Assembly: GCA_020634215.1 (NCBI GenBank) | Contig: JACKCD010000013.1 | Location: 55,453-119,452, forward strand | DNA length: 64,000 nucleotides | Direction: 5' to 3' | Source: Ardenticatenaceae bacterium | GTDB taxonomy: Bacteria; Chloroflexota; Anaerolineae; Promineifilales; Promineifilaceae | Part shown: in pieces, positions 24,292-32,800 of the stretch | Numbering within the stretch: position 1 is the stretch's first letter | Layout: every line of letters starts with the position of its first letter | Notes under the pieces: generated by a model | Seen by the model: the letters and a program-made list of their open reading frames with translations, nothing else | Database searches by the model: none | Told to the model about the DNA's origin: nothing | Made by a program: the position numbers and the translations under genes

Positions 24292-25092
24292 ATGAGTAAC
24301 CAATCTATAACCCCTCGCCAACCCACTTTTCCCCTGCTTACGCTCCTCAACCCGCGTGAACAATGGGGCTTCCTGCTGCTGATGCTGGCTGTGGGCGTTG
24401 GCCTAAGCTGGCTGGGCGTGCAGCAATATGAATGGCCGCTCTGGGGGGCATCGGCTCTGGTGTTGGCACTGCTGCTGCTGCCAATGGCCTTCAAATGGCG
24501 GGCCGATTGGCAGCGCTATGGTCAAATTGGCATGGGTCTCAGCTTTTTGTTGACGGCGCAGGGGTTCCACACCATTGAGCATCTGGCGCAGTGGGCGCAA
24601 TACCATCTGCTAAACTGGACGGCGCGGGAGTCGTCGGGGTTGCTTTCCCCGGCTAACAGCGAATGGGTGCATTTTACCTGGAACTGGCTGGTCGTGGCTG
24701 TCATTCTGGTGCTGATCATGGTTGGCTGGCGTAACCATTGGGCGTGGCTTCTGGTTATTTGGGCGGTGGCCCACGCGGCCGAACACAGCTATATGTTTGT
24801 ACGCTATCTGCAGGTGCTAAATCGGCTGGCGGAAATGGGGATTACATCCGTTCCGGCACAGGGGCTGCCGGGTGTGCTGGGGCAGGGGGGCTGGCTGGCG
24901 CAAAGTGATCTGACGCGCAATACGTTTTTGTGTCGGCTGCCGGGGTTAACAACGGCCGTTCGTCTCGATGTCCATTTCTGGTGGAATGCCGGTGAACTCC
25001 TGCTCCTGCTTGCCGCCGCCCACCACTATCTTCGCCACGCCTGGGAACAAAAAGGTGTAAGTCGTAAACAGCAACCCGTGATCAGCACGTAA
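24292..25092 (+). CDS. Hypothetical integral membrane protein
   Basis: A 266-residue protein with about six hydrophobic segments (GFLLLMLAVGVGLSWLG, LWGASALVLALLLLPMAF, LVVAVILVLIMVGW, WAWLLVIWAVAHAAEHSYMF and others). Several His-rich membrane-border motifs (FHTIEHLAQW, AHAAEHSYMFVRY) recur, which could bind metal or haem, but I do not recognise the family. It follows the VCBS gene closely and may form a pair with it. Confidence 0.7.
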   Translation: MSNQSITPRQPTFPLLTLLNPREQWGFLLLMLAVGVGLSWLGVQQYEWPLWGASALVLALLLLPMAFKWRADWQRYGQIGMGLSFLLTAQGFHTIEHLAQWAQYHLLNWTARESSGLLSPANSEWVHFTWNWLVVAVILVLIMVGWRNHWAWLLVIWAVAHAAEHSYMFVRYLQVLNRLAEMGITSVPAQGLPGVLGQGGWLAQSDLTRNTFLCRLPGLTTAVRLDVHFWWNAGELLLLLAAAHHYLRHAWEQKGVSRKQQPVIST

Positions 25093-25199
25093 CTGATTAC
25101 CAATTATTGGTTGCAGATGACTTCTAAAGTGGGGGATTGTCATAAATCCTGTTAATCTTGTAAATCCTGTCAAAATTCTTTAAGAGGAGAACTGACTCA

Positions 25200-26522
25200 A
25201 TGCCTAAAATTACCTTTATCGGTGCGGGTAGCACTGTGTTTGCCAAAAATTTAATGGGCGATATTCTGAGCTACCCAGAATTAGCCAACTCCACCTTTGT
25301 TTTGCACGACATTGACGAAGAGCGGCTCCGCACTTCCACCATTGTCGCCCACAAACTGGCCGATGCGATGGGTGCCAACCCCACCATCGAAAGCACCCTG
25401 GATCGCCGCGCTGCGCTCGACGGAGCCGACTACGCCATTTCCATGATTCAAGTGGCTGGCTACAAGCCCGGCACTGTCGTTGACTTTGAAATCCCCAAAA
25501 AGTATGGGCTGCGCCAAACCATTGCCGACACGCTAGGCATTGGCGGCATTATGCGCGGGCTGCGAACCATTCCCGTGCTGCTGGAAATGGCCCACGACAT
25601 GGAGGAACTTTGCCCCGATGTCACCTTTCTGCAATATGTTAACCCGATGGCGATGAACTGCTGGGCGCTGAACAAAGCCAGCAAAATCAAAACCGTTGGC
25701 TTATGCCACAGCGTGCAGGGAACCGCTTCCCAGCTTTGCCGCGATATGGGCGTGCCGTTTAAGGAAGTCAATTACCTGTGCGCTGGTATTAACCACATGG
25801 CCTTTTACCTCAACTTCGAGCGCAACGGCGAAGATTTGTATCCCCAAATCCGTGAGGTGTCGCAGCGGGCGGTGATGCCGGAGCGAGCGCACGGCACTGG
25901 GGCTATTTCCGATGCCGTGCGCTATGAAATGTTCCGCCGCCTGGGTTATTTTGTCACCGAATCCAGCGAACATTTTAGCGAATATGTCCCCTGGTTCATC
26001 AAGCGCGACCGTTCTGACCTGGTTGAGGAGTTCCAAATTCCGCTGGATGAGTACATCAACCGCTGTGAGCTACAAATACAGGGTTGGGAAGGGATGCGTG
26101 ACTATTTGGAGCAGCCGGGGACGACGATTAAGCATGAGCGCAGCGAAGAGTACGGTTCGCAAATTATTCACGGGATGGAAACGGGCAAGCCGGTGGTGAT
26201 TTATGGCAATGTGATGAACAATGGCCTCATTGACAATTTGCCCGAAGAATGCTGTGTGGAAGTGCCGTGTTTGGTGGACAAAAACGGGGTGCAGCCGATG
26301 AAGATTGGCAAGCTGCCGCCCCATTTGGCGGCGCTGATGCAAACCAATATCAACGTGCAGGCGTTGACGGTGGAAGCAGCGCTGGCGGGCAAGCGGGAGC
26401 ATATTTACCACGCGGCGATGCTGGATCCGCACACGGCGGCGGAGCTAAGTCTGGACCAAATTTGGTCGCTGGTGGATGATTTGATTGAAGCGCACGGGGA
26501 TTGGCTGCCGGCGTATCGGTAA
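25200..26522 (+). CDS. melA: GH4 alpha-galactosidase/alpha-glucosidase
   Basis: A 440-residue family-4 glycoside hydrolase, an NAD+- and metal-dependent enzyme that opens glycosides by a redox elimination mechanism. The NAD-binding FIGAGSTVFAKNLM starts at residue 5, the DTLGIGGIMRGLRTIP stretch and NPMAMNCWALNK (substrate and metal contacts) are near residues 114-160, and the metal-binding Cys and His are in CAGINHMAF (about 197). The closest familiar type is alpha-galactosidase MelA. With the LacI/ABC operon before and galT after, it probably cleaves an imported alpha-galactoside. AGGAGA precedes the ATG. Its stop lies in a heptad repeat. Confidence 0.9.
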   Translation: MPKITFIGAGSTVFAKNLMGDILSYPELANSTFVLHDIDEERLRTSTIVAHKLADAMGANPTIESTLDRRAALDGADYAISMIQVAGYKPGTVVDFEIPKKYGLRQTIADTLGIGGIMRGLRTIPVLLEMAHDMEELCPDVTFLQYVNPMAMNCWALNKASKIKTVGLCHSVQGTASQLCRDMGVPFKEVNYLCAGINHMAFYLNFERNGEDLYPQIREVSQRAVMPERAHGTGAISDAVRYEMFRRLGYFVTESSEHFSEYVPWFIKRDRSDLVEEFQIPLDEYINRCELQIQGWEGMRDYLEQPGTTIKHERSEEYGSQIIHGMETGKPVVIYGNVMNNGLIDNLPEECCVEVPCLVDKNGVQPMKIGKLPPHLAALMQTNINVQALTVEAALAGKREHIYHAAMLDPHTAAELSLDQIWSLVDDLIEAHGDWLPAYR

Positions 26523-26589
26523 TCAGTTATCGGTAATCAGTCATCATTAAACAGTAGGCGGTGGGGTTACTCACTGCTTACTGTTCGCT
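26518..26589. repeat. GTAATCA heptad hairpin between convergent genes
   Basis: The left arm holds the melA stop; the right arm (ACTCACTGCTTACTGTTCGC) encodes the last residues TVSSE and the stop of the convergent DUF2442 gene. Confidence 0.75.
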
Positions 26590-26884
26590 GTTGCAGCCAG
26601 CGGTTGAATGATTTTGCCGATTCGCGGCTGGGTATGCCTTCGATTAAGGCAATGGCGGGAATGAGTTCGTCGAGTGATTCCCAAAAAATGATGTCGCGCC
26701 CGCTGCTGTCGCTCAAAATCTGCCAGTTGGCTCGCTCTTGCGCCGTGGCGTGGGTTAGGCGAGGATACCAACTGAGGGGAATGGCGATTAAACGGCCGTT
26801 TGCCAGGGAAACATAGAGTTTGTCATCTACAAACATGACATTGCTTGCATGAAGCGCAATTTTAGGAATTTTTGTAATCTTCAT
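26567..26884 (-). CDS. DUF2442-family protein
   Basis: A 105-residue protein. VMFVDDKLYVSLANGRLIAIPLSWYPRLTHAT followed by ERANWQ and IFWESLDELI is the DUF2442 pattern; some members are linked to toxin-antitoxin loci. The start at 26884 (MKITKIPKI) is chosen because the longer frame overlaps the brnT promoter. It is divergent from brnT/brnA by 53 bp and may share their regulation. Function unknown. Confidence 0.82.
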   Translation of the reverse strand: MKITKIPKIALHASNVMFVDDKLYVSLANGRLIAIPLSWYPRLTHATAQERANWQILSDSSGRDIIFWESLDELIPAIALIEGIPSRESAKSFNRWLQQRTVSSE

Positions 26885-26900
26885 ACCCCTGTATACGACA

Positions 26901-26929
26901 TTGACATATATGTATATTGTGCATATAAT
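26901..26929 (+). promoter_or_regulatory. Consensus brnTA promoter with internal palindrome
   Basis: TTGACA (26901-26906), exactly 17 bp, TATAAT (26924-26929): a perfect sigma-70 consensus. The spacer carries the ACATATATGTAT-type palindrome, a likely binding site for the BrnA repressor. The predicted transcription start (about 26936) is only a couple of bases before the brnT ATG, so the mRNA may be nearly leaderless. Confidence 0.8.
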
Positions 26930-26937
26930 TTTACAGA

Positions 26938-27204
26938 ATGAAGTTTCAATTTGATCCTGCAAAAGCCCAATCTAATCTTCAGAAGCATAGCGTCTCGTTT
27001 GCAGATGCAGAGGGTGTTTTTTATGATCCATTAGCGATCCACATCGAAGACCCGTGTCCCGTTGGTGAAGAAAGATTTATTGCAATTGGTTTGGGCAGCG
27101 CAAGTCAAATTCTAGTGGTGGTTTACATTTTGCGCCAGGATGAGATTCGGCTTATTTCAGCGCGACGGGCAACCCATAGGGAGATTCGAGATTATGAAGG
27201 ATGA
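26938..27204 (+). CDS. brnT: BrnT-family ribonuclease toxin
   Basis: An 88-residue type II toxin. FQFDPAKAQSNLQKHSVSFADAEGVFYDP is the classic BrnT start (FxWDxxKxxxNxxKHgVsF), and the C-terminal IRLISARRATHREIRDYEG keeps the catalytic Arg and Tyr region. BrnT is an RNase that inhibits translation, neutralised by BrnA. The stop overlaps the brnA start by 11 bp, indicating coupled translation. No ribosome site precedes the ATG, consistent with a near-leaderless transcript. Confidence 0.9.
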   Translation: MKFQFDPAKAQSNLQKHSVSFADAEGVFYDPLAIHIEDPCPVGEERFIAIGLGSASQILVVVYILRQDEIRLISARRATHREIRDYEG

Positions 27205-27469
27205 GTATGATTTTTCAAAAGGCAAGCGTAGGGCAATCTTGCCAAGCAAGGGAAAGAGCCGAATTACGATTTATATTGATGATGTCGTCCTTGAGGAGTT
27301 TCGTGCTAGGGCTGAAAAGGCTGGAACAGGATACCAGACGATGATTAATGATGCGCTGAAAGAGTATTTGGCACAGAATGTGGACAAACCCGTAACGGAA
27401 TCGAGCTTGCGCCGGATTTTGCAGGAAGAACTCCCGCAATTGGCTCGCCTCACTGTACCAACCCCATAA
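27194..27469 (+). CDS. brnA: BrnA-family antitoxin
   Basis: A 91-residue antitoxin. The start MKDEYDFSKGKRRAI fits BrnA; a ribbon-helix-helix follows (SRITIYIDDVVLEEFRARAEKAGTGYQTMINDALKEYL, about residues 23-62). BrnA binds BrnT and represses the operon through its palindrome. The ATG at 27194 lies inside the end of brnT. The gene ends 10 bp before galT, so galT could be read from the toxin-antitoxin promoter. Confidence 0.88.
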   Translation: MKDEYDFSKGKRRAILPSKGKSRITIYIDDVVLEEFRARAEKAGTGYQTMINDALKEYLAQNVDKPVTESSLRRILQEELPQLARLTVPTP

Positions 27470-27479
27470 GTGGTCTGAG

Positions 27480-28535
27480 ATGTCAATTTTTGATCCGACT
27501 GAACATCCGCATCGGCGGTTAAACCTTTTGACGGGGGAGTGGGTGCTGGTGTCGCCGCACCGGACGAAGCGGCCGTGGCAGGGGCAGGTGGAGCGGCCAC
27601 CACAGGAAAAACGGCCGTTTTACGACCCCACCTGTTACCTCTGCCCCGGCAACGAACGGGCTGGCGGCTACCAAAACCCAGCCTACGACAGCACCTTTGT
27701 TTTTACCAACGACTTTGCCGCCCTGCTGCCCGCCACGCCCGAAGCCGTGAGCGAACATCCGCTGCTGCAAAGCCAGGGAGTGGAGGGGACGTGCCGCGTC
27801 ATTTGCTTTTCGCCGCGCCACGATTTGACGCTGCCGCAGATGGAGCTACCTGCCATTCGCCGGGTGGTGGATGTGTGGGCGGAACAGGTAGTAGAACTAG
27901 GGCAAACATATCGTTGGGTGCAGGTGTTTGAAAACAAGGGGGCGGCGATGGGCAGCTCTAACCCGCACCCGCACGGGCAAATTTGGGCGCAGACGGTGCT
28001 GCCGAATGAGGCGCGGAAGGAGGATGAGCAGCAGAGACGGTATTGGGAGGGGGAAAAACGGCCGTTATTGCTCGACTACGCCCACCTTGAACTGGAAAAA
28101 CAAGAGCGTATTGTCGTCGAAAACGACCATTGGCTGGCCGTCGTCCCCTACTGGGCCGTCTGGCCGTTTGAAACCCTGCTCCTGCCCCGCCGCCATGTCC
28201 TGCACCTGCCCGACCTGACCAGCGACGAGCGCGATGCCCTCGCCAGCATCCTCAAACGGTTGCTCACCAAGTACGACAACCTCTTTGAAACCAGCTTCCC
28301 CTACTCCATGGGCTGGCACGGCGCACCCTCCCCAATCGCCAATCACCAATCGCCAATCGCCAACTCCCACTGGCAACTCCACGCCCACTTCTACCCCCCC
28401 CTCCTCCGTTCCGCCACCGTGAAAAAGTTCATGGTGGGCTATGAAATGCTGGGTGAAGCGCAGCGCGACATCACCGCCGAGCAGGCGGCAGCGCGGTTGC
28501 GGGCGTTATCAGAAGCCTATTACAGCGATTTGTAG
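27480..28535 (+). CDS. galT: Galactose-1-phosphate uridylyltransferase
   Basis: A 351-residue Leloir pathway enzyme that exchanges galactose-1-phosphate with UDP-glucose. HPHRRLNLLTGEWVLVSPHRTKRPWQGQ opens the protein; the catalytic HPHGQ (SNPHPHGQIWAQ, about residue 162) is intact, with zinc-site Cys in YLCPGNERAGG. The C-terminal half retains SMGWHGAP and HWQLHAHFYPPLLRSATVKKFMVGYEML. Between these two conserved segments the usual short loop is replaced by SPIANHQSPIANS, encoded by four 7-bp repeats. Together with the GH4 enzyme it completes alpha-galactoside use. Confidence 0.92.
   Translation: MSIFDPTEHPHRRLNLLTGEWVLVSPHRTKRPWQGQVERPPQEKRPFYDPTCYLCPGNERAGGYQNPAYDSTFVFTNDFAALLPATPEAVSEHPLLQSQGVEGTCRVICFSPRHDLTLPQMELPAIRRVVDVWAEQVVELGQTYRWVQVFENKGAAMGSSNPHPHGQIWAQTVLPNEARKEDEQQRRYWEGEKRPLLLDYAHLELEKQERIVVENDHWLAVVPYWAVWPFETLLLPRRHVLHLPDLTSDERDALASILKRLLTKYDNLFETSFPYSMGWHGAPSPIANHQSPIANSHWQLHAHFYPPLLRSATVKKFMVGYEMLGEAQRDITAEQAAARLRALSEAYYSDL
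28334..28361. repeat. Four AATCGCC heptads inside galT
   Basis: Tandem AATCGCC, AATCACC, AATCGCC, AATCGCC in frame within galT. They encode PIANHQSPIAN-like residues between two conserved active-site segments. Confidence 0.9.
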
Positions 28536-28542
28536 AACGGTA

Positions 28543-29661
28543 CTATTTGTAGGCTAAAAGGACACCATCCTGCGTTGCCAGGTAAAGCTGTGACCCGGCC
28601 ACGGTGAGGGGGATGCGGGAGCGGGGCTGGGGTTCGCTTTGCCAAATGATTTCACCGCTGTGGCGATTTAACCCATAGAGCCGGTTGTCGTTGCTTTGGA
28701 AGTAGAGGTAATCGCCAACGATGTTGGGTTCGGAGCGGGGGGCGTTGAAAATGCCTTCGAGGGGGGTTTGCCAAACGGCCGTTCCTTTCCCCGCCGCCAC
28801 CGCATGAACACGCGCATTATCACTGCCAAAATAAAGCGTGTCATCGGCCATTGTAAAGCCCGGCGACCAGTTTTCCGTAGGATAGTGCCAAACTTCGGAG
28901 CCATCGGCCAGTGACAACCCATAAACCATGTCGGTATAGGCCAGATAGTAAAGCTGCTGGTCATCTAGCGCCACCGACTTGAGAAAGCCGTCTATGGTGT
29001 CTACTGTCCACAGCAGGGTGCCGCCGGTTGTGAGCAAATGCAGGCGCAAATGCCCGCCTTCGTTGACATCGCTTTCATCAAGACGACTGCCGCCAAAGAC
29101 AACCCGGTTGTTGCTGGCCGTTGGCGTGATGAGGGTGTAGGTGTCGGTTTCCAGCGACCAGCGGATTTCGCCTCTGTCTGGGTCAAGGGCATAGCCCCAG
29201 GCGTGCTGGTCGGGTTGTGGCTCAACGCCTGGGCCAACAAAGGCGGTGGCGACATAAACAGGGTCGCCGGGAAGGGGCGGCCATAGAACCTCGCCTATAG
29301 TGGTTTGCTGCCAACGTTCCTGACCGCTGCTGGCATCCAATGCCAGCAGGCCACCGGGCACGCCCACAAAAATGGTGTCGCTGCTGCTGGCGAGGGAGCG
29401 CGGCCACACGCCGTGGGGTGGGGCAACGCGCCACGCCTCTTGCCCGTCGCTGGCGTTGAGGGCGATAACGGCCGTTTTTGTCGCCACCACCACATGTTCT
29501 CCCACCACCTGCGCCGGTGCTTCCAGCTTATCGCCGGCCGCAAACTGCCAGATGAGTTCAGGAACGGCCGTTAGGGGGTCATTGGGAAAAACGGCCGTTG
29601 GTGCTGTCTGTGCACAGCCCACCAGCAACCAAACGAGACAAACCACTACCATTCGCTGCAT
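28543..29661 (-). CDS. PQQ-like beta-propeller lipoprotein
   Basis: A 372-residue lipoprotein. The signal MQRMVVVCLVWLLVGCAQ has its lipobox Cys at residue 16. About seven PQQ-type propeller blades follow, each with an ALNASDGQEAWR or ALDASSGQERWQ type motif (also GEIRWSLETD, GSEVWHYPTE, GTAVWQTPLEG, GEIIWQSEP). Such proteins (BamB-like or PQQ-dehydrogenase-like) usually serve as scaffolds; no PQQ-binding or metal residues are clear, so an enzymatic role is not supported. Convergent with galT. Confidence 0.85.
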   Translation of the reverse strand: MQRMVVVCLVWLLVGCAQTAPTAVFPNDPLTAVPELIWQFAAGDKLEAPAQVVGEHVVVATKTAVIALNASDGQEAWRVAPPHGVWPRSLASSSDTIFVGVPGGLLALDASSGQERWQQTTIGEVLWPPLPGDPVYVATAFVGPGVEPQPDQHAWGYALDPDRGEIRWSLETDTYTLITPTASNNRVVFGGSRLDESDVNEGGHLRLHLLTTGGTLLWTVDTIDGFLKSVALDDQQLYYLAYTDMVYGLSLADGSEVWHYPTENWSPGFTMADDTLYFGSDNARVHAVAAGKGTAVWQTPLEGIFNAPRSEPNIVGDYLYFQSNDNRLYGLNRHSGEIIWQSEPQPRSRIPLTVAGSQLYLATQDGVLLAYK

Positions 29662-29697
29662 ACTCTTTTCCTTTTGTGTTTGAGATTTTTCTATTGC

Positions 29698-29738
29698 AAA
29701 ACAGACAGGCCAGGAAATGCCCCTGGCCTGTCTGTTTT
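29698..29738. terminator. Strong bidirectional terminator
   Basis: AAAACAGACAGGCCAGG (29698-29714) pairs with its exact complement (29722-29738), flanked by A and T runs. It lies between the multihaem cytochrome gene (stop 29808) and the propeller lipoprotein gene start, both on the minus strand. Confidence 0.9.
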
Positions 29739-29807
29739 GTTGGCACGCAAAGCCATTTTTACTTTACGCTATGATAGCTGCTACAGCATCACTCTCTTTG
29801 TGAAGAG

Positions 29808-32800
29808 TTACTCGTCACCTGGGCCTAGCAAGTAAGTCACCAGAATGTCAAGTTCTTCAGGAGTAATGGATTCGCTAAACGTCAGCGGCATCGGATTGGC
29901 ATCTTCATAGCCCGGCACATAAAATGCGTCAGGTGTCAGAATAGATTGCCGTACATATTCCTCAGCCGAAAGCCCTTCACGGCGCGTGCCAGCCACGTTA
30001 GGTAGCTCAGTCCAACTGGGGCCAATCTTGCCACCACGCCCCAAATGCTCGAGGCGATGGCAGGCAAAACAGCCGTTTCGTTCAATGATGGCAATAGCCG
30101 CCTGCTCGCCTTCATCCACCGCCCCGGCCGAAGCCTGGCTGCGGATGAAAGTAACCACCTTCCACCGATCATCTTCGGGCATCATATGTTTCCAGGCCGG
30201 CATGGCCGAGAAGAAAGGTGGCTGTGCGCCCCCTTCACTAATCCGCCAGAACAAATAGTTGTCGGTCATAAACGGCAGATTCATCAGCACCGGATCGGTC
30301 AGGTTGCTAGGTTTAGGCAGCAAACCCGCGCTGAGTTTGCCATCTCCCTGCAACTGCTCACCGTGGCACTCATAGCAATCGCTATCTTTGAAGACCTGCT
30401 CGCCTTCTGCCGCCGCTGCTGCATCGTTGACATAAGGGTTAGATAGCTTCGCGTAGGCATCCGGAATTTTAGCCTGCCATTCCTCCACACGCACTTCTGA
30501 AGTAAGCGGAATTTCTGGCGGTACCTCGAAGGGAATTGGCCTTTCTTCATGGATAGACACCGTTTGCGTAAAGGTATCGCTAATGACGGCGTGCAGTGCT
30601 AGGCCACTAGTGATCAACCCGGTAACGGCAAACAAGAGTCCGGCTACATTGACCGCATTAGCCTGTTTCCTCGCCTGGCTGCCAAAGACAAACAGCATGA
30701 CCACGGCGAAAATCAGACTGATGCCACCCATTAACCCCAAGAACATGGGGGAGTACTGCGCTCGAATGACGTTTTGGGTCACGATTGGGTCGGGCACAGG
30801 GAAGGGTTCACGAGTTAGCTCAATAAGCTCAAGAGGGGGTGCTTCTATTGCGGCCACCGTTGTTGGGGCTGCTGCACCGCCCGTTTCTTGCCCAACCTTC
30901 ACCATCGGGCCATCGCGGTTGGTTTCCTCGATGTCGAACTCCCAGCCGGGAGGCATCCGGTTGTCACGCAGACGGGAGCGGAGCTTGGAATGCTCCCAAT
31001 CTCCCGGCACCACAACAGGTACGCCGGGTGGCTCGGACAGCACATCGGCACCACTGAGAATGCCCGCAATATTGCTCAAGTCCATTTCGTGTCGTGAATC
31101 TTCGGAGTTGTCGAAATGGCAGTTGGTGCACGCTTCGGATCCTTCAAACCAAGCGTTTTCGGTAGTGAAGAACGGCTGCACGTCATCGGCAAACGTGGCG
31201 GTATGGGTTGAACCGGCTGCGTCTGTCCATTCAAAGCTGCCTTCTTCTGCACCTGAATCTACCCAGGCACCGATGAGGGAAACGGCCGTTATTTCCACCC
31301 CGTCCACAGTCAACGTCGGGCCATCGCGGTTGGTTTCCTCGATGTCGAACTCCCAGCCGGGAGGCATCCGGTTGTCCCGCAGACGGGAGCGGAGCTTGGA
31401 GCTTTCCCAATCTCCTGGCACCACAACAGGCACACCGGGTGGCTCGGACAGCACATCGGCACCGCTGAGAATGCCCGCTATGGTGCTCAAGTCCATTTCG
31501 TGGCGTGAATCTTCGGAGTTGTCGAAATGGCAGTTGGTACAGGCTTCGGAGCCATTAAACCAGATGTTGTCGGTGGTGAATAGCGGCTGCACATCGGTGT
31601 TGAAGTCGCCGGTGCAGGCCTTGCCGTCAACTGCATCAAAGGGGAAGCTTCCCTCTGGGGCGCCAGCATTCACCCAGGCACCAATCAGGTCTACGGCATA
31701 GACATCACAGTCACCTTGCAGTACCGTCGCGGCAGCAGTGCTGTTTTTAACCCCAACCTGCACCATCGGGCCGTCGCGGTTGGTTTCCTCGATGTCGAAC
31801 TCCCAGCCGGGGGGCATCCGGTTGTCGCGCAGACGGGAGCGGAGCTTGGAGTGTTCCCAATCTCCCGGCACCACAACAGGCACGCCGGGCGGCTCGGACA
31901 GCACATCGGCACCGCTCAGGATGCCCGCAATGTTGCTCAAATCCATTTCGTGGCGTGAATCTTCGGAGTTATCGAAATGGCAATTGGTGCAGGCTTCGGA
32001 ACCTTCAAACCAAGCGTTATCGGTGGTGAAGAGCGGCTGCACGTCATCGGCAAAGGACGCGGTGTGGGTTGACCCTGCTGCGTCTGCCCATTCAAAGATG
32101 CCTTCTTCGGCTCCTGAATCTACCCAGGCACCGATGAGGGAAACGGCCGTTATTTCCACCCCATCCACCGTCAAGGTCGGGCCATCGCGGTTGGTTTCCT
32201 CGATGTCGAACTCCCAGCCGGGAGGCATCCGGTTGTCCCGCAGACGGGAGCGGAGCTTGGAGCTTTCCCAATCGCCTGGGACGATAATGGGCACGCCGGG
32301 TGGCTCAGATAGCACATCGGCACCGCTCAGAATCCCCGCTAGGCTGCTCAAATCCATTTCGTGGCGTGAATCTTCGGAGTTGTCGAAATGGCAGTTAGTG
32401 CAGGCTTCGGAGCCTTCAAACCAGATGTTGTCGGTGGTGAAGAGTGGTTGCACATCGGTGTTGAAGTCGCCAGTACAGCTTTGGCCGTCAACGTCTGTAA
32501 AGGTAAAGATACCCTCTTTGGCTCCGGCATTTACCCAGGTACCAATCAGATCTACGGCGTAGATGCCACAGTCCCCGTGCAGCACCGAAGCGGCCACGTT
32601 GGTCATTGTGATGCCACCTTGCACTATCGGGCCATCGCGGTTGGTCTCTTCGATGTCGAATTCCCAGCCAGGGGGCATCCGGTTGTCCCGCAGGCGAGAA
32701 CGGAGTTTGGAGTGTTCCCAATCTCCTGGCACTACAACGGGCACGCCGGGCGGCTCGGACAGTACGTCGGCACCGCTCAGAATACCCGCCAAGCTGCTCA

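Noticed and set aside
24292..25092. Treating the membrane protein as a haem or oxidase subunit from its His motifs
   Set aside because: Only isolated His residues near membrane segments; no cytochrome signature, so left hypothetical.
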